Shown piece after piece: positions 19,462 to 27,993 of a DNA stretch of 64,000 bases (position 1 is its first letter; each line of letters starts with the position of its first letter). The stretch lies in NCBI RefSeq assembly GCF_001522865.1, contig NZ_LOWB01000042.1, forward strand, positions 1 to 64,000, in the 5' to 3' direction. Source of the stretch: Burkholderia sp. TSV86 (lineage in GTDB: Bacteria > Pseudomonadota > Gammaproteobacteria > Burkholderiales > Burkholderiaceae). The notes under the pieces were generated by a model, which was given only the letters and a program-made list of their open reading frames with translations, was not told where the DNA came from and did not search any database. Position numbers and translations under genes: made by a program.

Positions 19462-19475
19462 TTGATGCGCATCAA
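19462..19475 (+). promoter_or_regulatory. FNR/Anr-type operator upstream of ompW
   Basis: TTGAT-GCGC-ATCAA is an exact match to the FNR/CRP-family anaerobic consensus. Its centre lies about 41.5 nt before a predicted start at ~19510 that fits a -10-like GAAAAT at 19498-19503. This is class II activator geometry. E. coli ompW is a known FNR target, which supports the call. Confidence 0.7.
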
Positions 19476-19532
19476 GGCAAGCGGGAACCCCTCCCGGGAA
19501 AATGGGGGCTGTTCCTAGAGGGCTTAATCATC

Positions 19533-20177
19533 ATGCGTTGTCAAACCGCTCATATCCGCATCCATGCCATCGCCTACGCGGCTGTCCTTGCGATGGTTCC
19601 TTCGCTGTCGCACGCGGCCTCGCCCGGCGAAGGCATCCATCAAGGCGACATCATCGCGCGCGTTCGCGCGATCAGCATCGTGCCGCAGGACCGTGCAAGC
19701 GATACGCTGGGAGCGCTGAATGTCGGCGTGAACAACGCGATCGTCCCGGAACTGGACTTCACGTACATGATTCGCGATTACCTGGGCGTCGAGCTGATTC
19801 TCGGCACGTCACGGCACCAGGTCGCGTCGTCGCTCGGCAATCTGGGCGGCGTCGGCGTATTGCCGCCGACGCTGCTGCTGCAATACCACTTCAATCATGC
19901 AGGCAGCGTGCGCCCGTATGTCGGCGCGGGCATCAACTACACGCTGTTTTACAACAACGGTCTGCGCGCGGGCGGAGAGGGCGTCGGCATCGGCAACCAT
20001 AGCTTTGGCCCGGCGCTGCAATTCGGTGTCGACGTGCAGGTGACGAAAAAGCTGTTCGTCAACGTCGATTTGAAGAAAATCTGGATGCACACCGATGCGA
20101 CGCTCGGCGGTAAGCCGATCGGCCGGCTGAACATCGATCCGCTCGTCGTCGGCGTTGGTCTTGGGATGAAGTTCTGA
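19533..20177 (+). CDS. ompW: OmpW family outer-membrane protein
   Basis: A 214-residue outer-membrane beta-barrel precursor. The signal peptide covers about residues 1-29 (cleavage near SHAA-S). The mature N-terminus has the family pattern GDIIARVRAISIVPQD, the middle has LPPTLLLQYHF and VRPYVGAGINYTLFYNN, and the protein ends in phenylalanine (GLGMKF) as barrels do. OmpW forms a narrow 8-stranded channel for small hydrophobic molecules. The FNR-type box upstream predicts low-oxygen induction. The ATG at 19533 follows a GAGGG ribosome site. Confidence 0.92.
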   Translation: MRCQTAHIRIHAIAYAAVLAMVPSLSHAASPGEGIHQGDIIARVRAISIVPQDRASDTLGALNVGVNNAIVPELDFTYMIRDYLGVELILGTSRHQVASSLGNLGGVGVLPPTLLLQYHFNHAGSVRPYVGAGINYTLFYNNGLRAGGEGVGIGNHSFGPALQFGVDVQVTKKLFVNVDLKKIWMHTDATLGGKPIGRLNIDPLVVGVGLGMKF

Positions 20178-20283
20178 CGCCTGGCAGCATCGAACAAGTG
20201 TTGGGGTTGGCGGCATGGCTGCACGCGTGCCGTCTTTTTTTGCGTCTTCTCGGGCGCGCCGCGTGCGGAGCGGCCCGTGCTGC

Positions 20284-20487
20284 TCATGGCTTGTCGTATT
20301 TGAAGCGCATGGCGGTGCCTTCCCGCGTGATACGCGCCCACACCGCCTGTTTTTCGGCATCGGTCATGAACACCCAGTTCGCGACTTCGACCGCCGTGCG
20401 TCCGCAGCCTTTGCAGATTTCGTCGAAGAGCGTCGAGCAGACGCCGATGCATGGGCTGTCGGGCTTGTCGTGAAGATTCGAGGTCAT
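20284..20487 (-). CDS. DUF1289 small cysteine-rich protein
   Basis: A 67-residue protein with the DUF1289 pattern: SPCIGVCSTLFDEICKGCGRT with four cysteines, then VANWVFMTDAEKQAVWARI. The cysteines probably bind a metal or Fe-S cluster. Function is unknown. It is convergent with ompW. The start at 20487 is the only one that gives the full family length. Confidence 0.85.
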   Translation of the reverse strand: MTSNLHDKPDSPCIGVCSTLFDEICKGCGRTAVEVANWVFMTDAEKQAVWARITREGTAMRFKYDKP

Positions 20488-20890
20488 TGAGCGTCGAGTT
20501 CGGCGGGGCCGGGCGTGAACGGCAAGCCGCTATGTTAACGCATGCCGCGCAGACGGGCGCGATGCCCGCGCGCCTGCCGGGGCTGCGCGCACGAGCGCCG
20601 AAGTGGAGCGCCGTCGCGGTGTTCCGCCGAAACGCCGCGCCACTCCGGCGCCGTAGGCTGCCGATGCCCGCCGCGTCTCATCTTGCTGTCACAATTGATG
20701 CCCATTGAATGCCGGCCATCGGCATCCCGAATTCCAGCCCCCGGCATTGCGCCGGCCAGCGTTGTCCGGTTGGCCGGACCGTTTTTCCGGATGATCCCAC
20801 GGTCAGAACCCGATAAAATTGCGCGCACCCATTGCATAGCAGCGCGTTGTTGCACCGGATTGGCATAACTGGCAGACCGAATGTGTTCCG
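20488..20890. promoter_or_regulatory. Intergenic region with possible potF promoter
   Basis: No gene is seen. A short hairpin (GTCCGG-TTGG-CCGGAC, 20764-20779) is followed by CGTTTTT, which looks like a small terminator on the plus strand. A -10-like TAAAAT lies at 20814-20819, so the potF transcript may start near 20825, giving a leader of about 200 nt. Confidence 0.35.
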
Positions 20891-20898
20891 TTTGTGCG

Positions 20899-21018
20899 AC
20901 AAAGGTGGGAAATCTTTGTGGCGGCCCCGGATTAATGGTAGCTTTCGGGGTTTTCATGGGGCGGCGCGCAACAATGCGCCGCGATGACGAGGCTCATGGC
21001 GATCGAATCGGTTCGATC
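20899..21018 (+). promoter_or_regulatory. potF mRNA leader with two hairpins
   Basis: The first stem pairs ACAAAG (20899-20904) with CTTTGT (20914-20919). The second, GATCGAA-TCGG-TTCGATC (21001-21018), is a 7-bp hairpin that ends 2 nt before the GGGAGAA ribosome site of potF. Such placement could tune translation of potF. No named riboswitch class is recognised. Confidence 0.35.
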
Positions 21019-21030
21019 TGGGAGAACGGG

Positions 21031-22125
21031 ATGAAGGCAAAGGTGGCGGGCCGGTTGGCGGCGCTGGCATTGTGCGCGGGCGCGTCGGTGGCGGCGGCGA
21101 AGGATACGCAGCTCAACGTCTATAACTGGTCGGACTACATTGCGAAGGACACGATCCCGAATTTCGAAAAGCAAACGGGCGTCAAGGTCCGCTATGACAA
21201 TTACGACAGCGACGACACGCTGCAGGCCAAGCTGCTGACTGGCAATTCGGGTTACGACATCGTCGTGCCGACCAGCAATTACGCGGGCAAGCAGATCGCG
21301 GCCGGCATTTTCGCGCCGCTCGATAAATCGAAGCTGCCGAATCTGAAGTATCTCGACCCCCAGTTGATGTCGCTCGTCGCGGGCGCCGATCCGGGCAACA
21401 AATATGTGGTGCCGTGGGCATACGGCACGACGGGCCTCGGCTATAACATCGACAAGGCGAAGAAGTTGCTCGGCGACCTGCCGCTCGACAACTGGGACAT
21501 CCTGTTCAAGCCCGAGAACATCTCGAAGCTCAAGAGCTGCGGCGTGTCGGTGCTCGACGCGCCGGACCAGATGTTCGCGGCGACGCTGCACTACATCGGC
21601 AAGGACCCGGCAAGCACGAACCCGGCCGACTACCAGGCCGCGATGCAGGTGCTCAAGAAGATCCGCCCGTACATTACGCAGTTCAATTCGTCGGGCTACA
21701 TCAACGACATGGTCGGCGGCGACATCTGCTTCGCTTTCGGCTGGTCGGGCGATGTCGTGATCGCGAAGCACCGCACGCTCGAGGCGAAAAAGCCGTACAA
21801 GGTTGAATACTATATTCCGAAGGGCGGCGCGCCGGTCTGGTTCGACGTGATGGCGATTCCGAAGGATGCGAAGAACAAGGATGCCGCGCTGCAATGGATC
21901 AACTACATCGAGGATCCGAAGGTTCACGCGGCGATCACGAACGCGGTTTATTACCCGAGCGCGAACGCCGAGGCGCGCAAGTACGTGCGCGCGGACGTCG
22001 CGAACGATCCGGCGGTCTATCCGCATCCGGACGTGCTGAAGACGCTGTTCCTGCTGAAGCCGCTGCCGCCTGAGATTCAGCGGCTGCAGACGCGCCTTTG
22101 GACCGAGCTGAAATCGGGACGCTGA
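21031..22125 (+). CDS. potF: Putrescine/spermidine periplasmic binding protein PotF
   Basis: A 364-residue substrate-binding protein with a Sec signal (residues 1 to about 23). The mature start DTQLNVYNWSDYIAKDTIPNFEKQTGVKV, PWAYGTTGLGYN and SGYINDMVGGDICFAFGWSGD match PotF/PotD polyamine receptors. It delivers putrescine or spermidine to the PotGHI transporter across the inner membrane. It is the first gene of potFGHI and is separated from potG by a stem-loop. Length and start (GGGAGAA ribosome site) are as expected. Confidence 0.92.
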   Translation: MKAKVAGRLAALALCAGASVAAAKDTQLNVYNWSDYIAKDTIPNFEKQTGVKVRYDNYDSDDTLQAKLLTGNSGYDIVVPTSNYAGKQIAAGIFAPLDKSKLPNLKYLDPQLMSLVAGADPGNKYVVPWAYGTTGLGYNIDKAKKLLGDLPLDNWDILFKPENISKLKSCGVSVLDAPDQMFAATLHYIGKDPASTNPADYQAAMQVLKKIRPYITQFNSSGYINDMVGGDICFAFGWSGDVVIAKHRTLEAKKPYKVEYYIPKGGAPVWFDVMAIPKDAKNKDAALQWINYIEDPKVHAAITNAVYYPSANAEARKYVRADVANDPAVYPHPDVLKTLFLLKPLPPEIQRLQTRLWTELKSGR

Positions 22126-22155
22126 CGCCACGCGCGGCAGCATGACAGCCCCCTG

Positions 22156-22180
22156 AAGCCCCTGGTGCTCCCGGGGGCTT
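22156..22180 (+). terminator. Intra-operon stem-loop between potF and potG
   Basis: AAGCCCCTGG pairs with CCGGGGGCTT (one G-T pair) around a 5-nt loop, followed by TGTT. It sits 31 nt after the potF stop. A partial terminator or a 3'-end-stabilising stem here would leave more potF than potGHI message, which is common for binding-protein genes. Confidence 0.55.
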
Positions 22181-22213
22181 TGTTCGTCAAACGTAGGAGC
22201 AAAACAGCAGATC

Positions 22214-23356
22214 ATGAATAGTCAGTCGGGCGCGCCTGCGGCAGGCGTGACGGGCGCGGATACGCGCGCCGAAAATTTTGTCCAGATCGTCGACGTCGTC
22301 AAGAAGTTCGGCGAGACCGTCGCGGTGCGCAACGTCGACCTGAACGTGCACAAGGGCGAGCTGTTCGCGCTGCTCGGCAGTTCCGGGTGCGGGAAATCGA
22401 CGCTGCTCAGAATGCTCGCCGGCCTCGAGACGGTGACGTCGGGCAAGATCCTGATCGACGGTGAGGATCTCGCGCAGATGCCGCCTTATAAGCGGCCGGT
22501 GAACATGATGTTCCAGTCGTACGCGCTGTTCCCGCACATGACGGTCGAGGCGAACGTCGCGTTCGGCCTGAAGCAGGAGGGTGTGCCGAAAGCCGAACTG
22601 AAGGAGCGCGTGCATGCCGCGCTCGAACTCGTGCAGATGAGCCGCTTCGCGGGCCGCAAGCCGCATCAGCTGTCGGGCGGCCAGCAGCAGCGCGTGGCGC
22701 TCGCGCGCTCGCTCGTCAAGCGGCCGAAGCTGCTGCTGCTCGACGAGCCGATGTCCGCGCTCGACAAGCAGATCCGCCAGCGCACGCAGATCGAACTTGT
22801 CAACATTCTCGACAAGGTGGGCGTCACCTGCATCATGGTCACGCACGACCAGGAAGAGGCGATGACGATGGCGAGCCGCCTGGCGGTGATGAGCGAAGGT
22901 CAGATCGTGCAGATCGGCACGCCGAACGAAGTCTACGAATATCCGAACTGCCGCTTCTCGGCCGAATTCATCGGTTCGACGAACTTGTTCGAGGGCACGA
23001 CCGTCGAGGACGAGCCCGACCACGTGTTCATCGAATCCGCGGATCTGCCGAGCCAGCTGTACGTGAACCATGGGATCACGGGGCCGCTCGGGATGCCGGT
23101 CACGGTGTCGGTGCGCCCCGAGCGGATCGCGCTGACGCGCAAGCCTGCTGACGGCGCGTACAACTGGGGGCGCGGCGTCATCTCGAATGTCGCGTACATG
23201 GGCGGCTATTCGCTGTACCACGTGAAGCTCGAATCCGGCAAGACGGTGATCGCGAACGTGTCGAGCCTTGCGATCGCCGAACTCGATTCGCCCGGTTGGG
23301 GCGACGAAATCTACGTGCGCTGGAGCGCATCGGCCGGCGTGGTGCTGACGTCATGA
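22214..23356 (+). CDS. potG: Polyamine ABC transporter ATPase PotG
   Basis: A 380-residue ATPase. Walker A is GSSGCGKST (55-63), the signature is LSGGQQQRVAL, Walker B is LLLLDEPMSALD, and the switch is VTHDQEEAM. The C-terminal ~130 residues form the TOBE-type regulatory domain typical of PotA/PotG. It powers putrescine/spermidine import with PotH and PotI. Its stop overlaps the potH start by four bases (23353-23356), showing translational coupling. Confidence 0.93.
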   Translation: MNSQSGAPAAGVTGADTRAENFVQIVDVVKKFGETVAVRNVDLNVHKGELFALLGSSGCGKSTLLRMLAGLETVTSGKILIDGEDLAQMPPYKRPVNMMFQSYALFPHMTVEANVAFGLKQEGVPKAELKERVHAALELVQMSRFAGRKPHQLSGGQQQRVALARSLVKRPKLLLLDEPMSALDKQIRQRTQIELVNILDKVGVTCIMVTHDQEEAMTMASRLAVMSEGQIVQIGTPNEVYEYPNCRFSAEFIGSTNLFEGTTVEDEPDHVFIESADLPSQLYVNHGITGPLGMPVTVSVRPERIALTRKPADGAYNWGRGVISNVAYMGGYSLYHVKLESGKTVIANVSSLAIAELDSPGWGDEIYVRWSASAGVVLTS

Positions 23357-24282
23357 GCGCGCTTTCGTCTTTGTTCGCATGGCCGGTGAAGCGGTTCGGC
23401 CTGACCGGGCGCACGGCGGTTATCGCGGGCCCGTTCTTCTGGCTCGTGCTGTTTTTCCTCGTGCCGTTCGTGTTGGTCGTCAAGATCAGCTTTGCCGAAT
23501 TGCAGCTCGGCATTCCGCCGTACACGGAACTCACGTCGGTCCAGGACGGCGTGCTGCACATCGCGCTGAACCTGAAGCACTATGCATTCCTGTTCAGCGA
23601 CAGCCTGTATTTCGCGACCTATGTGAACTCGGTCGTCGTCGCGGCGGTCACGACGCTGTTGTGCCTGCTGCTCGGCTATCCGATGGCGTATTACATCGCG
23701 CGCTCCAATCCCGGCACGCGCAATCTGCTGATGATGGCGGTAATGCTGCCGTTCTGGACGTCGTTCCTGATCCGCGTGTATGCATGGATCGGCATCCTGA
23801 AGAACAACGGTCTGCTGAACAACTTCCTGATGTGGGCGGGCCTCATCAGCGCGCCGATCGAGCTGTATCGCACCAATGCCGGCGTTTATATTGGAATGGT
23901 GTACTCGTATCTGCCGTTCCTCGTGATGCCGCTATACGCGCATCTCGTGAAGATGGACCTGCGCTTGCTGGAAGCCGCGTACGACCTCGGCGCGAAGCCG
24001 TGGAAAGCGTTCGTGCAGATCACGCTGCCGTTGTCGAGGAACGGTATCATCGCCGGCTGCCTGCTGGTGTTCATCCCGGCCGTCGGCGAGTACGTGATCC
24101 CCGAGCTGCTCGGTGGCGCGAACACGTTGATGATCGGCCGCGTGATGTGGAATGAGTTCTTCAATAATGCCGATTGGCCGATGGCGTCGGCCGTGACTTG
24201 CGCGATGGTATTGCTGCTGCTCGTGCCGATGGCGATGTTCCAGCACTTCCAGGCGAAGGAGCAGGAGGGGCGGCGCCGATGA
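23353..24282 (+). CDS. potH: Polyamine ABC transporter permease PotH
   Basis: A 309-residue inner-membrane permease with about six helices. The EAA loop (LLEAAYDLGAKPWKAFVQITLPLSRNGIIAG) that contacts the ATPase is intact. PFFWLVLFFLVPFVLVVKISF at the N-terminus is typical of PotH/PotB. The ATG at 23353 was chosen for its ATGA overlap with potG. It in turn overlaps potI by four bases. Confidence 0.93.
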   Translation: MSALSSLFAWPVKRFGLTGRTAVIAGPFFWLVLFFLVPFVLVVKISFAELQLGIPPYTELTSVQDGVLHIALNLKHYAFLFSDSLYFATYVNSVVVAAVTTLLCLLLGYPMAYYIARSNPGTRNLLMMAVMLPFWTSFLIRVYAWIGILKNNGLLNNFLMWAGLISAPIELYRTNAGVYIGMVYSYLPFLVMPLYAHLVKMDLRLLEAAYDLGAKPWKAFVQITLPLSRNGIIAGCLLVFIPAVGEYVIPELLGGANTLMIGRVMWNEFFNNADWPMASAVTCAMVLLLLVPMAMFQHFQAKEQEGRRR

Positions 24283-25097
24283 AACCGAATCGCTTCCTGC
24301 AGGTGCTGATGCTCGCGATCGGCTTCGGGTTCCTGTATATCCCGATCGTGAGCCTCGTCGTCTATTCGTTCAACGAATCGAAGCTCGTCACGGTCTGGTC
24401 CGGTTTCTCGACGCGCTGGTATGCGGCGCTGATCGAGGACGACGAGCTTATCGCCGCTGCGTGGCTGTCGCTGAAGATCGCCGTGATGACCGCGTTCGCA
24501 TCGGTCGCCATCGGCACGTGGGCGGGCTTCGTGCTTGCGCGGATGGGCCGTTTTCGCGGCTTCGCGCTGTACAGCGGGATGATCAACGCGCCGCTCGTGA
24601 TCCCCGAGGTGATCCAGGGGATCTCGCTGCTGCTGCTGTTCATCGAACTCGGCAAATGGTTCGGCTGGCCGGCGGGCCGCGGAGTGTTCACGATCTGGCT
24701 CGGTCACGTGATGCTGTGCATCTCGTATGTCGCGATCATCGTGCAGTCTCGCGTGCGCGAACTGAATCCGTCGCTCGAAGAAGCCGCGCTCGATCTCGGC
24801 GCGACGCCGCTCAAGGTGTTCTTCGCCGTCACGTTGCCGCTGATTTCGCAGGCGCTCGTGTCGGGGTGGCTGCTGTCGTTTACGCTGTCGATCGACGATC
24901 TGGTGCTGTCCGCGTTCCTGTCCGGCCCCGGCTCGACGACGCTGCCGCTCGTGGTGTTCTCGCGCGTGCGCCTGGGCCTGAATCCGGAAATGAATGCGCT
25001 CGCGACGCTTTTCATCGTCGCGGTGACGATCGGCGTCATCGGTGCGAATTTCGTGATGCAGCGGCAGGAGCGGAAAAGGACGGCGGCGGTGGCTTGA
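24279..25097 (+). CDS. potI: Polyamine ABC transporter permease PotI
   Basis: A 272-residue permease, partner of PotH. It carries the EAA loop (LEEAALDLGATPLKVFFAVTLPLISQALVSG) and the PotI/PotC pattern SIDDLVLSAFLSGPGSTTLPLVVFSRVRLGLNPEMNAL. The start at 24279 overlaps the potH stop (24279-24282). It is the last gene of the operon, followed by a strong terminator. Confidence 0.93.
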   Translation: MKPNRFLQVLMLAIGFGFLYIPIVSLVVYSFNESKLVTVWSGFSTRWYAALIEDDELIAAAWLSLKIAVMTAFASVAIGTWAGFVLARMGRFRGFALYSGMINAPLVIPEVIQGISLLLLFIELGKWFGWPAGRGVFTIWLGHVMLCISYVAIIVQSRVRELNPSLEEAALDLGATPLKVFFAVTLPLISQALVSGWLLSFTLSIDDLVLSAFLSGPGSTTLPLVVFSRVRLGLNPEMNALATLFIVAVTIGVIGANFVMQRQERKRTAAVA

Positions 25098-25186
25098 CGC
25101 GGTTGCCGGCGACGGGGGGGCGGCAGGTGCGGCGATGCCGGATGCCGCGCGGCCTGCCGCTCGATCCGACGGCGAAGGAAATTCAG

Positions 25187-25222
25187 GAAAAAGCCCGTGC
25201 GTGTACCGCACGGGCTTTTTTA
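25187..25222. terminator. Bidirectional rho-independent terminator
   Basis: AGCCCGTGCG pairs with CGCACGGGCT around a TGTAC loop, with an A-run on one side and TTTTTT on the other. It can end both potFGHI (plus strand) and the hydrolase gene at 25277-26161 (minus strand). Confidence 0.88.
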
Positions 25223-25276
25223 TCACCGGCTTGTCGTGGCGTTTCAATGCCTGTCCGTCGCCGGTTCGCGGGCGTG

Positions 25277-26161
25277 TCAAAGCGCATTGAGCGGGATTTT
25301 CAGATAGCGCACCCCGTTGTCTTCGGGCTCGGGCAGGTGCCCGGCGCGCATGTTGACCTGCACCGACGGCAGCATCAACATCGGCATATCGAGCGTCGCG
25401 TCGCGCGCGGTGCGCATCGACACGAATTCGTCCTCGGACACGCCGTCGCGCACGTGCACGTTCGCGCGCAACTGCTCGGCCACCGTGCTGACGTATTGCA
25501 CCGCGCGTCCGCCCGGCTGATAGTCGTGGCACAGATAAAGGCGCGTGTTGGCGGGCAGGCTCAGCACCCTGCGGATCGACCGGTACAGCGCGCGCGCGTC
25601 GCCGCCGGGGAAATCGCAGCGGGCGGTGCCGTAGTCCGGCATGAACAGCGTATCGCCGACGAACGCGGCGATGGCGCCGCCGTCGTCGATCACATAGGTC
25701 ATGCAGGCGGGCGTATGGCCCGGCGTGTGCAGCGCGCGGATGGTCAGCGCGCCGAGCGGCAGCCTGTCGCCGTCCTCGAGCAGACGGTCGAACTGGCTGC
25801 CGTCGCGCGCGAAGCTCGCATCGGCATTGAACAGCGTGCCGAACACGCGTTGGACGCGCACCACGGCCGCGCCGATCGCGATCTCGCCGCCGACTTGCAT
25901 CTTCAGATAAGGCGCTGCCGACAGATGATCGGCATGCACGTGCGTCTCGAGCAGCCAGCGCACGCGCGCGCCGAGTGCCCGCACGCGCTCGAGCAGTTTG
26001 TCCGCGCTCGCGGTGTGCGTGCGGCCGGACTTCGGGTCAAAGTCGAGCACGCTGTCGATCAGCGCGCATTCGTTGCGGGTGGTGTCGAGCAGCAGGTAAC
26101 TGACGGTGCTGGTCGCCGGATCGAAAAAACCTTCGACGGCAATCGCGGACGCGGTGGTCAC
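25277..26161 (-). CDS. Metallo-beta-lactamase-fold hydrolase, Blh/persulfide dioxygenase-like
   Basis: A 294-residue enzyme of the glyoxalase II/persulfide dioxygenase branch. Metal ligands are visible: the THVHADH motif (H74, H76, D78, H79), H149 in HTPGHTPAC, the aspartate in AFVGDTLF and the histidine in LYLCHDY. The closest family I recognise is the Blh-type hydrolase used in sulfide/persulfide detoxification. Such proteins are often fused to or beside rhodanese domains; none is nearby. The MerR gene upstream on the same strand may regulate it. Confidence 0.82.
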   Translation of the reverse strand: MTTASAIAVEGFFDPATSTVSYLLLDTTRNECALIDSVLDFDPKSGRTHTASADKLLERVRALGARVRWLLETHVHADHLSAAPYLKMQVGGEIAIGAAVVRVQRVFGTLFNADASFARDGSQFDRLLEDGDRLPLGALTIRALHTPGHTPACMTYVIDDGGAIAAFVGDTLFMPDYGTARCDFPGGDARALYRSIRRVLSLPANTRLYLCHDYQPGGRAVQYVSTVAEQLRANVHVRDGVSEDEFVSMRTARDATLDMPMLMLPSVQVNMRAGHLPEPEDNGVRYLKIPLNAL

Positions 26162-26278
26162 GAATGGGCTCCTTCGAACGGATGACTTGAATGGTTGGCG
26201 GGATTATCGCATCGCAGGCTGCTGCGGGCGTGGGAGCCGCCGCCGCGCGTTCGCCAAGCGCGGCGGCGGCCGGCGAGG

Positions 26279-27307
26279 TCAGCGCGGCGGCGTCAGGTGC
26301 GCGACGGCGTCACGCACGAAATCGAGCAGCGTATCGTTGACCCAGGTGCCCGTCATCAGCTCGGGCTCGTTCGCGAGCGCCTGACGGAACTTGAGATGCG
26401 TGGCAGGGTCGTCGCCGGCGTAGCTGCGAAACAGCGCGATCCAGCGCCGCGCGAGCGCTTGGCCTTCCGGCGACGCAGGCGGCACGCCGGCGTCGAGCGC
26501 ATCACGCACGTCGCCCATCAATTGCGGCCATGCCATCGCGCTGTCGCCGTAGTGCGCGCGCATGAAGCGGATCTCGCTGGGCGACAAGTATTTCCCGTAG
26601 ATCCGCATCTTCGTTTCGGAGAACGCGCGCAGCACATAGTCGCGCAGTTCGGTCGAGATGCCGATGTGCGCCTGCATAGACGGTTCCTGGTCGTGCATCA
26701 GGTTCAGCTTCGCGAGCAGGCGCGGATCGCCGTTCGTGTCGCGCACGAGCATCGTCATCCAGCGATCCGCGAGCGCGCGCGCTCGCTCGTCCTCGGGCGG
26801 CACGCCGCTTTCCATCAGCCCGCGCACGTCGGCAACGAGCGCGACCCACTCCGGGTCGGGCGTCTGGCTGTTTTGGTACATCGGCAGGCGTGCGAGTTCG
26901 TCTTCAGAAAAGTATTTGTCGTACACGGTCATCAATTCCAGCGTGTTGAGCCAATCGGCCAGTTCCGGCTGCCTGCCGTCGGCGAGCGCGCAATGCAGTT
27001 GCGCGAGGCGTTCGCGCAGCCGCGCCGCTTGCGTGATCTGCCGATCAAGCATCGCGATCTGGCGCTCGACGATCGATGTGAGCGGCGTGCCGGGCTGGGA
27101 CAGGTGAGTGCCGACATCGGCGAGCGTCAGGCCGAAACGGCGCAGCGCCTGGATCTGATGGAGCCGGGCGATGTCGTCGCGGTTGTACAGCCGATAGCCG
27201 TTGTCGGCACGCGCTGAAGGTTTCAATAGGCCGATCGCGTCGTAGTGGTGCAGCGTGCGGACGGTCAGTCCGCTGCGTTTTGCCAGTTCTCCGATTTTGA
27301 GCAGCAT
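26279..27307 (-). CDS. MerR family regulator with duplicated TipAS-like domains
   Basis: A 342-residue regulator. The MerR helix-turn-helix and dimerisation helix span residues 1 to about 110 (KIGELAKRSGLTVRTLHHYDAIGLL). Two similar ~105-residue modules follow, at about 125-230 and 232-337; each has a (D/G)KY(F/L)S start, a GVPP motif, an ALA(D/R)RW motif and a closing helix. They resemble the TipAS effector domain, which usually occurs once. The true start at 27307 (MLLKIGELAKRSG) is set by the MerR domain. It lies 117 nt upstream of the hydrolase gene on the same strand. Confidence 0.85.
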   Translation of the reverse strand: MLLKIGELAKRSGLTVRTLHHYDAIGLLKPSARADNGYRLYNRDDIARLHQIQALRRFGLTLADVGTHLSQPGTPLTSIVERQIAMLDRQITQAARLRERLAQLHCALADGRQPELADWLNTLELMTVYDKYFSEDELARLPMYQNSQTPDPEWVALVADVRGLMESGVPPEDERARALADRWMTMLVRDTNGDPRLLAKLNLMHDQEPSMQAHIGISTELRDYVLRAFSETKMRIYGKYLSPSEIRFMRAHYGDSAMAWPQLMGDVRDALDAGVPPASPEGQALARRWIALFRSYAGDDPATHLKFRQALANEPELMTGTWVNDTLLDFVRDAVAHLTPPR

Positions 27308-27993
27308 ATCCGGGCCTCCATTTCGTGCGCAGTTGAAGATTGAAGCCTGACGTCGCGTGAGGGTCAAGCGCGGTGGAACAAGAATCGCGCAATGATGATC
27401 GCGGCTGATGACCAGACTGATTATCAGACGGAATACCAGGATTTCGTTCCGGATGCCATTGAACCGGCGCGGTGCGCCCGCCGGCCGGGGCGGCGGCTAC
27501 GGCAACGCGCTGGCTGCGATGATCGACGGTTTATATAACGAACGTGAAGCTGATTGATCGTCGAACGTCTTGAAAAACTATGAATTCCGCGCGGTGGCAA
27601 CCTTGGATGGAGAGCCTCGTTCCAGCCTCGTCGGCCGACGGAACCACTTGGCGATATCCCGCCCGCAGACGCAGGGTCGAACCGCGATCGGCCACTCAGT
27701 CATGCCGCTGCCGTGCCGGCATTGAATTAAATCAACTTGCCTCCACGACTCCCGGGGCGGTTCGGAATTGCACAATCCATTACGATCGTTGGGTTTGAAA
27801 ATGGTTTGTCTTTTATCTCAGCCTATGGGAATGATATGAAGGCTGCGCTCGGATAAAAGTCCATGTGACGATTCGGTAGACGATTTTAATTAGATGATTC
27901 AATGAAAATTTTAAAGATATGCCACGATCTTTTTGAGGGATTGCTTTTTTTCGGTTACTCCTATAGAGACTTTACTATTTATCGGAGATAGGC
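27308..27993. other. Intergenic region grading into an AT-rich pocket
   Basis: No credible gene is seen over almost 700 bases. Composition shifts from GC-rich (to about 27800) to clearly AT-rich (27800-27993) just before the metalloprotease gene. A GGAGAT ribosome site lies at 27983-27988. Confidence 0.45.

Noticed and set aside
27580-27798. 72-codon plus-strand frame upstream of the metalloprotease
   Set aside because: No ribosome site, no recognisable motif, and odd composition. Probably not translated.
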